From assembly GCF_016743815.1 (NCBI RefSeq), contig NZ_CP061035.1:2978501-3042500 (forward strand): a stretch of DNA of 64,000 nucleotides, in the 5' to 3' direction. The notes beneath the pieces are model-generated. The model was given only the letters and a program-made list of their open reading frames with translations, was not told where the DNA came from and did not search any database. The position numbers and the translations under genes are program-made. Source of the DNA: Sphingomonas aliaeris (GTDB lineage Bacteria > Pseudomonadota > Alphaproteobacteria > Sphingomonadales > Sphingomonadaceae). Positions 26,622 to 34,979 of this stretch are shown here, in pieces (the stretch's first letter is position 1; each line of letters begins with the position of its first letter).

Positions 26622-27731
26622 TCAGACGCTCGCGGGGTGCTTCGCCGCAATCGCGCCGAGCAGGTCGTCGAACGCCGCGGAGAAGCTGGCCACGCCTTCC
26701 TCGACCAGCGTATCGGCGACGCCCTTCAGATCGAGGCCGAGCGCTTCCTGATCGGCGATCACCTTGCGAGCGTCCTCGACATTCTCCGTCAGCGTATCGC
26801 CGACCGTGCCGCGGATCCGGAACGCGTCCATCGTCTTGGGGGGCACGGTGTTGACCGTATCCTTGCCGATCAGTGTGTCGAGATACAGCGTGTCGCGGTA
26901 ATCCGGGTTCTTGGTGCCGGTGGAGGCCCAGAGCAGGCGCTGGACCTGCGCGCCCTTGGCGGCGAGCGCCTGCCAGCGGTCGGACGCGATGAAGTCCTGA
27001 TACCAGGCATAAGCGAGCTTGGCATTGGCGATGGCGACCTTGCCCTTCAACGCCTTGGCCGCATCGCCGCCGACACCGGCGTCGATCTTGTCGTCGATCT
27101 TCGAATCGATCCGGCTGACGAAGAAGCTGGCGACGCTGGCGATCCGGTCGATCGGTTCGCCGCGCGCGGCGCGCTTTTCCAGGCCCTCGACATAGGCCAA
27201 AGCGACCGACTGATACGCCTCGACCGAGAAGAGCAACGTCACGTTGACGTTGATCCCGGCATCGATCGTCGCGGCGATGGCGGGGACGCCGGCGGGCGTG
27301 CCGGGGATCTTGATCATCAGGTTCGGGCGATCGACCGCCGCCCACAGCTTCTGCGCCTCGGCGATCGTCGCGTCGGTGTCGTTCGCGAGATAGGGCGAGA
27401 CTTCGAGGCTGACATAGCCGTCCTTGCTGTCCAGCCGGTCATAAACGGGGCGCAGGATGTCGGCCGCGGCCTGGATGTCGAGGATCGCGAGATGTTCGTA
27501 GCGATCGATCGTCGCCGCACCCGGGTTCGCCTTGTCGTATGCCGCAAGTTCCTCGTCATAGGCGTCGCCGTGGCCCATCGCCTTTTCGAAGATGGACGGG
27601 TTGGACGTGACGCCGGTCAGGCCATCTTCGTCGACCAGCTTCTGAAGTCCGCCCTCGGCAAGGAACTTCTTGTCCACGAAATCGAGCCAGACGGCTTGCC
27701 CGCGCGCGGCGAGATCGTTGAGCAGACCCAT
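26622..27731 (-). CDS. tal: transaldolase
   Basis: Transfers a dihydroxyacetone unit between sedoheptulose-7-phosphate and glyceraldehyde-3-phosphate in the non-oxidative pentose phosphate pathway. It has 369 residues, the longer actinobacterial/alphaproteobacterial class. Visible motifs are GVTSNPSIFEKA, VSLEVSPYLANDT, and the Schiff-base lysine in LMIKIPGTPAG. The start codon overlaps the tkt stop by one base, so translation is probably coupled. Confidence 0.93.
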   Translation of the reverse strand: MGLLNDLAARGQAVWLDFVDKKFLAEGGLQKLVDEDGLTGVTSNPSIFEKAMGHGDAYDEELAAYDKANPGAATIDRYEHLAILDIQAAADILRPVYDRLDSKDGYVSLEVSPYLANDTDATIAEAQKLWAAVDRPNLMIKIPGTPAGVPAIAATIDAGINVNVTLLFSVEAYQSVALAYVEGLEKRAARGEPIDRIASVASFFVSRIDSKIDDKIDAGVGGDAAKALKGKVAIANAKLAYAWYQDFIASDRWQALAAKGAQVQRLLWASTGTKNPDYRDTLYLDTLIGKDTVNTVPPKTMDAFRIRGTVGDTLTENVEDARKVIADQEALGLDLKGVADTLVEEGVASFSAAFDDLLGAIAAKHPASV

Positions 27732-29812
27732 TATTTCGTCTCCATCACGGATTTGGCGGCGTCCACGACCTTGGCCAGCGTGAAGCCGAATTTGTCCTGC
27801 AGCTTGGCGATCGGGGCGGAGGCTCCGAACGTCGCCATGCTGATCGCCTTGCCTTCGAAACCGATATAGCGGTCCCAGCCGATCTCGCTGCCCATCTCGA
27901 TCGAGACGCGCGCCTTGATCGCCTTGGGCAGGACGCTTTCCTTATAGTCATCGGACTGAAGCTCGTAGCGGAACCAGCTGGGCATCGAGACGACGCGCGC
28001 CGCAATCCCTTCGCTCCTCAACTGCTCGTAAGCGCCGATCGCCAGCGAGACTTCGGAGCCGGTCGCGATCAGGATGACCTGCGGATCCTCGCTGTCGGCA
28101 AGAACATAGGCGCCCTTTTCCAGCCCGTCGGCACTGGCGTATTTGGTGCGGTCGATCGTCGGCAGCGCCTGACGCGACAGGACGAGCGCGGTCGGATGCG
28201 AGGCATCCTTGACGATGGCCTTCCACGCGGCGGCGGTTTCATTGGCGTCGCCCGGACGGATCGTGTCCATGCCCGGCGTCGCGCGCAGCATCACCAGTTG
28301 TTCGATCGGCTGGTGCGTCGGGCCGTCTTCGCCGACGCCGATCGAGTCGTGCGTGAACACCCAGACCGCGCCGATTTCCATCAGGGCCGACAGGCGGACG
28401 GGCGGACGCATGTAATCGAGGAACACGAAGAAGGTGGAGCCATAGCCGCGCAGGTGCGACAGAGTCATGCCGTTGACGACCGCGCCCATGCCGTGTTCGC
28501 GCACGCCGAAGTGGAAGTTCGCGCCGCCGTAATTGCCCGGTTCGAACGACGGTGCGCCCTTGATATCGGTCTTGGTGGAGGGCGCGAGATCGGCCGATCC
28601 GCCGAGCAGCCACGGCACTTTCGGCACGATGGCGTTCAACACCTTGCCGGAGGCATCGCGGCTGGCGATGCCCTTCGCATCGGGTTCGAACACGGGAATG
28701 TCGGCGTCCCAGCCATCCGGCAGGCTGTCGGACAGCATCGCGTCCAGTTCCTTCGCCAAATCGGGATAGGCGGTGCGATAGGAGTCGCGCGCCTTGTCCC
28801 AGGCCTCGCGCGCGGGGCGGCCGCGATCGGCGATCGCGCCGTTGAAATGCTCGATCACGCCTTCGGGAACGTAGAACGACTTGTCCTCGGGCCAGCCATA
28901 TGCGCGCTTGGTCTCGCGGATGACCTCTTCGCCCATCGCATCGCTATGCGCCTTGGACGTGCCGGCGATCGGGCTGCCGTAGCCGATCACCGAATGGACG
29001 ATGATCAACGTCGGCTTGTCGTCGGTGGCGCGGAATGCGGCGAACGCGTCGCTTAGCGCGGCGCAATCGTTCGCGTCGTCGACATGGATGACGTTCCAGC
29101 CATAGCCTTCGAAGCGCTTGCCCACATCCTCGTCGAACGTCAGGCTGGTCTTGCCCTCGATCGTGATGTGGTTGCTGTCGTAGATCCAGCACAGGTTGGA
29201 CAGGCGCAGATGCCCGGCAAGGCTCGCCGCTTCCTGGCTGACGCCTTCCATGATGTCGCCGTCACCAGCGAGCGCATAGACGTCATAGTCGAACAGTTGG
29301 TGATCCGGCTTGTTGTAGCGCGCGGCCAGCCAACGCTCCGCGATCGCCATGCCGACCGAGTTGCCGCAACCCTGACCCAGCGGACCGGTGGTCGTCTCGA
29401 CCCCCGTCGTGTGGCGATATTCGGGATGACCCGGCGTCTTCGACCCGATCTGGCGGAAATTCTCGATGTCTTCCAGGCTGACCGCCTCGTGGCCCGATTT
29501 CTGGCCCTTGGCATCGATTTCCTCGACCTTGGCGAGGTGCAGCAGGCTGTACAGCAGCATCGAGGCATGGCCGACCGATAGGACGAAACGGTCGCGATTG
29601 GGCCAGTCGGGCGTCGCCGGGTCGTAGCGCAGGAATTGCGACCACAAGGTGTAGCCGACCGGCGCCATCGACATGGGCGTGCCGGGATGGCCGGAATTCG
29701 CCTTCTGCACCGCATCCATCGACAGCGTGCGGATCGTATCGATCGTCAGCCGCGACAGCGAACCGTCTTCCATCAGATCATTCGAGGTGCCGGCGGTGGC
29801 GGTATCGCTCAT
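27731..29812 (-). CDS. tkt: transketolase
   Basis: Thiamine-diphosphate enzyme of 693 residues that moves two-carbon units between sugar phosphates. The ATG at 29812 gives MSDTATAGTSNDL; the frame is open further upstream without similarity. Visible are HPGTPMSMAPVGYTLW, the ThDP motif GDGDIMEGVSQEAASLAGHL through IYDSN, and the pyrimidine-domain HDSIGVGEDGPTHQPIEQL. Complete and unremarkable. Middle of the operon rpiA-tkt-tal-gnd, with a 67-bp gap to rpiA. Confidence 0.95.
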   Translation of the reverse strand: MSDTATAGTSNDLMEDGSLSRLTIDTIRTLSMDAVQKANSGHPGTPMSMAPVGYTLWSQFLRYDPATPDWPNRDRFVLSVGHASMLLYSLLHLAKVEEIDAKGQKSGHEAVSLEDIENFRQIGSKTPGHPEYRHTTGVETTTGPLGQGCGNSVGMAIAERWLAARYNKPDHQLFDYDVYALAGDGDIMEGVSQEAASLAGHLRLSNLCWIYDSNHITIEGKTSLTFDEDVGKRFEGYGWNVIHVDDANDCAALSDAFAAFRATDDKPTLIIVHSVIGYGSPIAGTSKAHSDAMGEEVIRETKRAYGWPEDKSFYVPEGVIEHFNGAIADRGRPAREAWDKARDSYRTAYPDLAKELDAMLSDSLPDGWDADIPVFEPDAKGIASRDASGKVLNAIVPKVPWLLGGSADLAPSTKTDIKGAPSFEPGNYGGANFHFGVREHGMGAVVNGMTLSHLRGYGSTFFVFLDYMRPPVRLSALMEIGAVWVFTHDSIGVGEDGPTHQPIEQLVMLRATPGMDTIRPGDANETAAAWKAIVKDASHPTALVLSRQALPTIDRTKYASADGLEKGAYVLADSEDPQVILIATGSEVSLAIGAYEQLRSEGIAARVVSMPSWFRYELQSDDYKESVLPKAIKARVSIEMGSEIGWDRYIGFEGKAISMATFGASAPIAKLQDKFGFTLAKVVDAAKSVMETK

Positions 29813-29879
29813 GGGTCGTCGATCCTTCTTGACGCTGCCCCAACGCGATGGGGCGTTCGAGGTTGCGGCTTCTGCGGTC

Positions 29880-30566
29880 TTATCTCGCGCGGTCAACCCG
29901 CCGCACGAGTCCGTCATGCGCGATATAGGCCGTATCGATCTCTTCGAGAAACAGGCCGTGACCAAGAATGCCGGGGATTGCAGACAGTTGCGCCGCGATT
30001 GCGGCCGGATCGGGCAGGTCTGGAAATTTGCAGTCGATGACGAGATTGTCCTGATCGGTGCGATACGCGCCGACTCCCGATGCCTGCCGAAGCGTCGGAG
30101 TCGCACCGATCCGGCAGAGGAGATCCGCGACGAACGTGCGGGCGAGCGGCAACACCTCGACCGGAACCGGAACAGCGCCGAGCGATGCGACGGACTTCGA
30201 CCCGTCGCAGATCGCGATCATCCGCCCGGCGGAGGCGGCGACGATCTTTTCGCGCAGCATCGCCCCGCCCGCGCCCTTGATCGCGCGGCACGATCCGTCG
30301 ATCTCGTCCACGCCGTCGATCGCGAGGTCGATACGGTCGATATCGTCGAACGGCAGGACAATGATGCCTGCCGCCCGCGCGGCGCGTTCGGTGGCGTCGG
30401 AGGTCGCGACGGCGGTGACGGACAATCCGTCCCGTATCCGGCGCGCGAGATGGTCGATCAGGAAAGCGGCGGTCGATCCGGTGCCGAGACCGACAAGCAT
30501 GCCGGGCTGGATCTCCGCGGCGGCAGTGGTCGCGGCGAGGCGCTTGTCGTCATCCTGCATCGTCAT
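29880..30566 (-). CDS. rpiA: ribose-5-phosphate isomerase A
   Basis: Interconverts ribose-5-phosphate and ribulose-5-phosphate. It has 228 residues. Markers are GLGTGSTAAFLIDHLA (phosphate loop), DGVDEIDGSCRAIKGAGGAMLREKIVA (catalytic Asp, Glu and Lys region) and VPVEVLPLA. Start ATG at 30566 overlaps the GST stop in an ATGA arrangement; a second ATG lies at 30560. Begins the sugar-phosphate part of the operon. Confidence 0.92.
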   Translation of the reverse strand: MTMQDDDKRLAATTAAAEIQPGMLVGLGTGSTAAFLIDHLARRIRDGLSVTAVATSDATERAARAAGIIVLPFDDIDRIDLAIDGVDEIDGSCRAIKGAGGAMLREKIVAASAGRMIAICDGSKSVASLGAVPVPVEVLPLARTFVADLLCRIGATPTLRQASGVGAYRTDQDNLVIDCKFPDLPDPAAIAAQLSAIPGILGHGLFLEEIDTAYIAHDGLVRRVDRAR

Positions 30567-31159
30567 GCCGCCTGCATTTCCGGAGTGCGTTCCATTATCG
30601 CGACGAACAGGGCGGAGGCCATATGCGTTTCGAGCCAGCGCTTTAGACGCGGGATGTCCTGCGCGTCGAACCAGTTGCGATCGACCGCCGCGAATTGCCG
30701 CACGAACGGCATGACGGCCATGTCGGTCAGCCCGCGCGCCTCCCCGCCGAGATTGGCCCGGCCGGCCAGTCGATAGTCGAGCGTGCGGAGCCATTCCAGC
30801 CCCGCCGCGCGGTGCTGGATCGGATCGCCGTCATGCCTATCGGGATATTTGTACCGGTCGAGGTGATGCTTGAATGCGCCGTCATTGGCCGCGATGACCG
30901 CCGCATCCTCGCGCGCCAGCCAGTCTTCCGGATCGGCTTGGGCGAGCGCGTGGCGCATGATGTCGAGGCTTTCGTCGATCACCCGGCCATTCGGCAGGAC
31001 AAGCACCGGCACCGTACCCTTGGGCGACGCGGCAAGCATCGCGGGCGGCTTGTCGCGCAGCTTCACCTCGACGCGGTCAACTGCGAGCCCGCTGATCCGC
31101 ACCGCCAGACGGGCGCGCATCGCATAGGGGCAGCGGCGGAAGCTGTAGAGGATCGGCAT
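30563..31159 (-). CDS. glutathione S-transferase family protein
   Basis: A 198-residue GST-like protein with a thioredoxin-fold N-terminus (MPILYSFRRCPYAMRARLAV) and an all-helical C-terminal half. A CPYA motif with a likely catalytic cysteine resembles omega/StrA-type GSTs. The conserved cis-Pro is in GTVPVLVLPNG and the glutathione-binding Glu-Ser in VIDESLDIM. First gene of the pentose-phosphate operon, overlapping rpiA by 4 bp; why it is there is unclear. Divergent from the Hsp70-like gene. Confidence 0.85.
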   Translation of the reverse strand: MPILYSFRRCPYAMRARLAVRISGLAVDRVEVKLRDKPPAMLAASPKGTVPVLVLPNGRVIDESLDIMRHALAQADPEDWLAREDAAVIAANDGAFKHHLDRYKYPDRHDGDPIQHRAAGLEWLRTLDYRLAGRANLGGEARGLTDMAVMPFVRQFAAVDRNWFDAQDIPRLKRWLETHMASALFVAIMERTPEMQAA

Positions 31160-31237
31160 CGTCACCCGACCCATATAGGCGTGCGCGCCGGTCGATCCAC
31201 TCTTGCCCTCGTCCGACCCGCGCCGCAAAGCCGTGCG

Positions 31238-32530
31238 ATGCAGACCAACGCCGTCCTGGGCTTCGATTTCGGTACCACCAACAGCGTCGCGGCGCTGTCG
31301 AATGCGGGTGCGCCGCCCGAAATGGTCGCGTTCGATACCCCGAACGGCAAGGATTCGGTGTTTCGGTCGGCTTTGTGCTTCTGGCAGGACGAGGATGTCC
31401 GCGGCGGGCTGGCGGTCGAGGCCGGGCCGTGGGCGATCGCGGAATATCTGGACTATCCCGATGCCAGCCGCTTCGTGCAGTCGTTCAAGTCGGTCGCGGC
31501 GAGCGCGGTGTTCGAGCATGCGACGATCTTCGAACGGCGGTTCCGGTTCGAGGAACTCGGCCGGTTGTTCCTGGAAAAGCTGGCGGCGCGGGCGGAAGGG
31601 AAACTGGGCGATGCACAGTCGCGTATCGTCGTCGGGCGACCGGTGGAGTATGCCGGCGCGCGCCCGGACGAGGCGCTGGCGCGGACCCGCTACGATGCGA
31701 TGTTCGCGCATCTGGGGGCCGAGATCCACTATGTCTACGAACCGGTCGGCGCGGCCTACAGCTTCGCCGCGCGGCTGACCGAACCGGCGACGGTGCTGGT
31801 GGCGGATTTCGGCGGCGGGACGAGCGATTTCTCCGTCGTGCGCGTCGCCGAGCCGGGCGCGGCGCGGCGTTGCGTGCCGCTGGGGCATGCGGGGATCGGG
31901 ATCGCCGGAGACCGGTTCGATTACCGGATCGTCGACCGGCTGGTGCTGCCGATGCTGGGCAAGGGCGGCGATTACCGGTCGTTCGACAAGATACTGGAGA
32001 TACCGCGCGGCTATTTCAGCGACTTTGCCGATTGGTCGAAACTGGCGTTGATGCGCAACCGCAAGACGCTGGCCGAACTGGATCGGTTGAAGAAGAGCGC
32101 GGTCGACCAGGCGGCGATCGGCCGGATGATCGCGGTGATCGAGCAGGAACTGGGCTATCCGCTGTACGATGCGGTCGGGCAGTTGAAGCGCGCCTTGTCC
32201 GCCGACACGCAGGCGCATTTCCATTTCGAGGGCGCCGGGCTGGCGATCGAGGCGGACGTGACACGCGCCGATTTCGAGACGTGGATCGCGGACGATATTG
32301 CGCGGATCGAACAGACGGTGGACCGTGCGCTTGCCGCCAGCGGGACGGGTGCGGAGGGGATCGACCGAGTGTTCCTGACGGGCGGTACGTCGCTTACCCC
32401 GGCGGTTCGGGCGATGTTCGTGCGGCGTTTCGGCGAGGATGCGATCGCGAGCGGCAACGAACTTACGTCGATCGCGCATGGGCTGGCGTTGATCGGGCAG
32501 GAGGACGATCTGGCGGCCTGGTCGGTTTGA
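31238..32530 (+). CDS. Hsp70-family ATPase without substrate domain (YegD-like)
   Basis: Actin-fold ATPase of 430 residues corresponding mostly to an Hsp70 nucleotide-binding domain. The phosphate-1 motif is GFDFGTTNSVAAL, phosphate-2 is VLVADFGGGTSDFSVV, and the adenosine motif is VFLTGGTSLTPAVR. The usual C-terminal peptide-binding domain is missing, as in the YegD group, whose clients are unknown. The ATG at 31238 begins the ATPase fold directly. Upstream in-frame sequence belongs to the antisense of the GST gene. Confidence 0.87.
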   Translation: MQTNAVLGFDFGTTNSVAALSNAGAPPEMVAFDTPNGKDSVFRSALCFWQDEDVRGGLAVEAGPWAIAEYLDYPDASRFVQSFKSVAASAVFEHATIFERRFRFEELGRLFLEKLAARAEGKLGDAQSRIVVGRPVEYAGARPDEALARTRYDAMFAHLGAEIHYVYEPVGAAYSFAARLTEPATVLVADFGGGTSDFSVVRVAEPGAARRCVPLGHAGIGIAGDRFDYRIVDRLVLPMLGKGGDYRSFDKILEIPRGYFSDFADWSKLALMRNRKTLAELDRLKKSAVDQAAIGRMIAVIEQELGYPLYDAVGQLKRALSADTQAHFHFEGAGLAIEADVTRADFETWIADDIARIEQTVDRALAASGTGAEGIDRVFLTGGTSLTPAVRAMFVRRFGEDAIASGNELTSIAHGLALIGQEDDLAAWSV

Positions 32531-32560
32531 GGGGGGGTCCGGTCCGTTACATACCCCGAT

Positions 32561-32638
32561 CCGTTCGTTTCGAGCGAAGTCGAGAAACAGTACCCCAGGT
32601 ACGCGGGCCGGTTTCTCCACTTCGCTCGAAATGAACGG
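32561..32638. repeat. REP-like palindromic element (type II)
   Basis: Arms at 32561-32588 and 32611-32638 are inverted repeats matching at about 26 of 28 positions, each containing TTTCGAGCGAAGT or its complement, around a 22-bp centre. It lies right after the Hsp70-like gene, where it could also act as a transcript-end hairpin. Confidence 0.75.
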
Positions 32639-32714
32639 GGGATGGATGACGAACCGGGGGGGTGGATGCGCTGCGCCCGCCCCCCCGCCCCCCGTTCGTC
32701 CTGAGCAACTGTGT

Positions 32715-33668
32715 TCACCCGGTGCGATATTCGGTATTGTTTTTGACCATCGCGTTGAGGGTTACGAGCAGTTTTCGCATTGTGGCGACGATGGCAAGCT
32801 TGAAGGGTTTGCCGGCCTCTCGCAGGCGGTTGGTGGTAGCGGCGAGTTGCCCCTTGCCCGAGCGCGCGATGCTGAGCGCGGCCAGATAGAGACAACGCCT
32901 GATGCTGGGCCTGCCGCCCGAGCATCGCCCCGGCCGGCTGGTCTTGCCGCTTTGGCGATCGAAGGGGGCGAGGCCAGCAAGCGCTGCGACCTGTCGACTG
33001 GAGAGGCGTCCGAGTTCTGGCATGCGTGCCAGCAGGCATGCGGCAACGACCGGCCCGACGCCGGGTGCTGTGCGGAGCAGGGCTTCGCGAGCGGCCAGAT
33101 CGGGCGAGGCGGCGATGACGCTGGCAATGGCTTTTTCGATGCGCAGAACCAGGGCCTTGAGCCGTGCGACCTGCGCGACGACGAGGCGGCGCATGGCGGG
33201 ATCGGCGATGCTCTCCAACTGATTGCCGAACTGGACCGCCTGGGCGACGGCAAGATCGCGCATGCGGACATGCTCGGCCAGCCTCACGGCCTCGGGATCA
33301 TGGACATAGGGCGTCAGTTCGGGATGCAGTGCTGCCAGACACCGCGCGATGACGGCCGCATCGAGTGGGTCGGTTTTCGCGAGTTGTCGCTCGGCACGGG
33401 CGAAACTGCGCACGCGTGCCGGATCGAGGAGATAGGCTGTAACGTCCATCCGATCGAGCAGGATGGCGAGCTTGCGCTCGTAACCGCCCGATGCCTCGAA
33501 GCCGATCCGCAGGCACGCCGTACCGGCAAGCCGGACAAGCTTGCGGCCGAGTGCGGCAATGCCGGTCTTGGTATTGGGTACCCGCCAGAGCATTCCTGCC
33601 GGATGAGCGTGGATAACGAGTTCGTCCTTGGCAACATCGATGCCGACAAAGAGGTCGGAGTGTGACAT
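32715..33668 (-). CDS. IS110-family transposase
   Basis: Recombinase of about 317 residues with an N-terminal RuvC-like DEDD domain and a C-terminal Transposase_20 domain. Visible are VGIDVAKDELVIHAH (first acidic residue), IGFEASGGYERKLA (Glu), the KTDPLDAAVIAR segment (Asp pair), the HhH-like LRTAPGVGPVVAACLLARMPELG, and the C-terminal GRCSGGRPSIRRCLYLAALS with a candidate catalytic serine. The ATG at 33668 gives the family N-terminus MSHSDLFVGIDVAK; an ATG further upstream at 33692 lies within the RNA region. The gene looks intact, so the element may be active. Confidence 0.93.
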   Translation of the reverse strand: MSHSDLFVGIDVAKDELVIHAHPAGMLWRVPNTKTGIAALGRKLVRLAGTACLRIGFEASGGYERKLAILLDRMDVTAYLLDPARVRSFARAERQLAKTDPLDAAVIARCLAALHPELTPYVHDPEAVRLAEHVRMRDLAVAQAVQFGNQLESIADPAMRRLVVAQVARLKALVLRIEKAIASVIAASPDLAAREALLRTAPGVGPVVAACLLARMPELGRLSSRQVAALAGLAPFDRQSGKTSRPGRCSGGRPSIRRCLYLAALSIARSGKGQLAATTNRLREAGKPFKLAIVATMRKLLVTLNAMVKNNTEYRTG

Positions 33669-33671
33669 GAT

Positions 33672-33839
33672 CCGGTCTCCCAAGCTTGTCATGCGGGGTC
33701 CGTAAGCACGGCCCCAGGCAACTGTCCGGGGTTTGGGAAGACGGATGTGGCCCTGCTCAGGAACGGTCTTTGTCGACCGGCTTGTCGAACGGCCTCACAT
33801 CCGCCGCCTGAGCCGGGTGGCCACCCGGCTCAGGCACCT
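33672..33839 (-). ncRNA. putative IS110 bridge RNA
   Basis: Non-coding stretch upstream of the transposase. Read on the minus strand it has a 5' 30-nt perfect palindrome (33806-33835). Next is a first stem-loop closed by CGGATGTG/CACATCCG (33796-33803 with 33742-33749). The second stem-loop is closed by CCCAA/TTGGG and has an inner hairpin GGGGCCGT-GCTT-ACGGACCCC. In loop 1, TTCGACAAGC and TCCTGAGC match the left and right target. In loop 2, ACAGTTGC and GACAAGC match the element's right and left ends. This is the layout known for IS621-type bridge RNAs. The exact RNA ends are estimates. Confidence 0.72.
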
Positions 33840-33866
33840 TGCCGATTACACCATTCCAGACAGACA

Positions 33867-33942
33867 AGCTTGTCGAAGGGCGGGCCACCGGTACCGGGGT
33901 CCGTATCCCGGGCAGGTGCTTCGACAAGCTCAGCACGAACGG
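33867..33942. repeat. REP-like palindrome (type I), right part of IS110 target
   Basis: Contains CTTGTCGAAGGGCGGG next to the IS end and the opposing arm GTGCTTCGACAAGCTCAGC, then ACGAACGG at 33918-33942. With the 14 bp left of the IS (32692-32705) it makes one complete palindrome. Confidence 0.75.
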
Positions 33943-33970
33943 GGGATGGTGATCCGGTGTCGATGCGCCG

Positions 33971-34043
33971 ACTTCTCGACTTTGCTCGAAACGAACGGGG
34001 GTTGTTGAGGCCGGTTTCTCGACTTCGCCCGAAACGAACGGGG
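33971..34043 (+). repeat. two tandem type II palindrome arms
   Basis: Segments 33971-34000 and 34014-34043 are near-identical 30-bp copies (CTTCTCGACTT or TTTCTCGACTT, then a CGAAACGAACGGGG end), both equal to the right arm of the type II element at 32611-32638. Their left arms are missing, suggesting decay or rearrangement of two elements. Confidence 0.65.
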
Positions 34044-34079
34044 GGGGATGGTGATCCCGTGTGGAGGCGCCGAAGCTCC

Positions 34080-34979
34080 CTACCCCTTCGCCCACTCCGT
34101 CAGCAGCGTGAAGGCGATTGCGTAGGGCGGGGGGGCGATGAAGGCGCCCTTTTCGCCTGCCAGGATCGCGCGGACCTCGTCCCGGGCGACCCAGATCGCG
34201 TCTTCCAGTTCGGTGACGTCCAGCGTGATCGCGTCGTCCGCGGCGGTCGCGACGCAGGCCATCATCAGTTGCGAGGGGAAGGGCCAGGGCTGGCTGGCGA
34301 CGTAGCGGACGCCGCTGACCTTCACGCCCGCTTCCTCGTGGATCTCGCGCGCGACGGCTTCCTCGATCGATTCGCCGGGCTCCAGGAACCCGGCGAGTGC
34401 GGAATAGCGGCCCGGTGGCCAGCCCTTGCCGCGGCCGAGCAAGGCGCGGCCGTCATGTTCGGCGATCATGATGACGACGGGATCGACGCGCGGGAAATGC
34501 TCGGCCGCGCAAGTCGGGCATTTGCGGCCCCAGCCGGCGCGGAAGATCGCGGTCGCGGTGCCGCAATTGGCGCAGAAGCCGTGCCGCGCGTGCCAGTCGA
34601 TCAGGCTGCGTGCCGCGGCATAGGTCGCCGCTTCGCCGGGGGCGAGGCTGTGCAATGCGGCCATCAGCGCCGGGCTGCGCATCGCGGGGGCGTTGGACAC
34701 GCGCGTGCCGGGGACGAACGCGGCGAAGTGCGGTCGCCCCTCGCCCAAGCCCAGCAGCAGCAGTTCGGCGTCGTCCGGCGCATCGGCGAGGCTCGTCCAG
34801 CCGAGGCGTCCGTCGTCGGTCACCTCGGGCTGGAGATTATCCAGCTTCAGCAACCGCGCGCGCCAGTCGCCCATCGCCGCGGCGAGGCCATCGGCATCGT
34901 GGCGCAGGTTGTCGGCGCGGTCGAGCAACCCGCCGGTAAAGCCCGGCGGGATCATCGCAGAGACGGAACCCAACGTCAT
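34080..34979 (-). CDS. nudC: NADH pyrophosphatase / RNA decapping Nudix hydrolase NudC
   Basis: Hydrolyses NAD(H) to NMN(H) and AMP and can remove NAD caps from RNA (family knowledge). It has 299 residues. The zinc ribbon has CANC and CPTC. The Nudix box is GFLEPGESIEEAVAREIHEE then AGV, and the NudC-specific SQPWPFP motif follows. Start ATG at 34979 overlaps the stop of the upstream serine hydrolase in an ATGA arrangement. Confidence 0.93.
   Translation of the reverse strand: MTLGSVSAMIPPGFTGGLLDRADNLRHDADGLAAAMGDWRARLLKLDNLQPEVTDDGRLGWTSLADAPDDAELLLLGLGEGRPHFAAFVPGTRVSNAPAMRSPALMAALHSLAPGEAATYAAARSLIDWHARHGFCANCGTATAIFRAGWGRKCPTCAAEHFPRVDPVVIMIAEHDGRALLGRGKGWPPGRYSALAGFLEPGESIEEAVAREIHEEAGVKVSGVRYVASQPWPFPSQLMMACVATAADDAITLDVTELEDAIWVARDEVRAILAGEKGAFIAPPPYAIAFTLLTEWAKG

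Larger units (their letters stand above)
32704..33868 (-). mobile_element. IS110-family insertion sequence inside a REP-like palindrome
   Basis: The element is about 1.16 kb and has no long terminal inverted repeats, as usual for IS110. Both ends show the dinucleotide core CT (read on the minus strand; AG at 32704-32705 and 33867-33868 on plus). Removing the element rejoins plus-strand CGTTCGTCCTGAG to CTTGTCGAAGGG, restoring the left arm of a type I palindrome whose right arm is at 33918-33942. It contains one transposase gene and a non-coding end of about 200 bp upstream of it that looks like a bridge RNA. Ends are inferred from target reconstruction. Confidence 0.85.
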
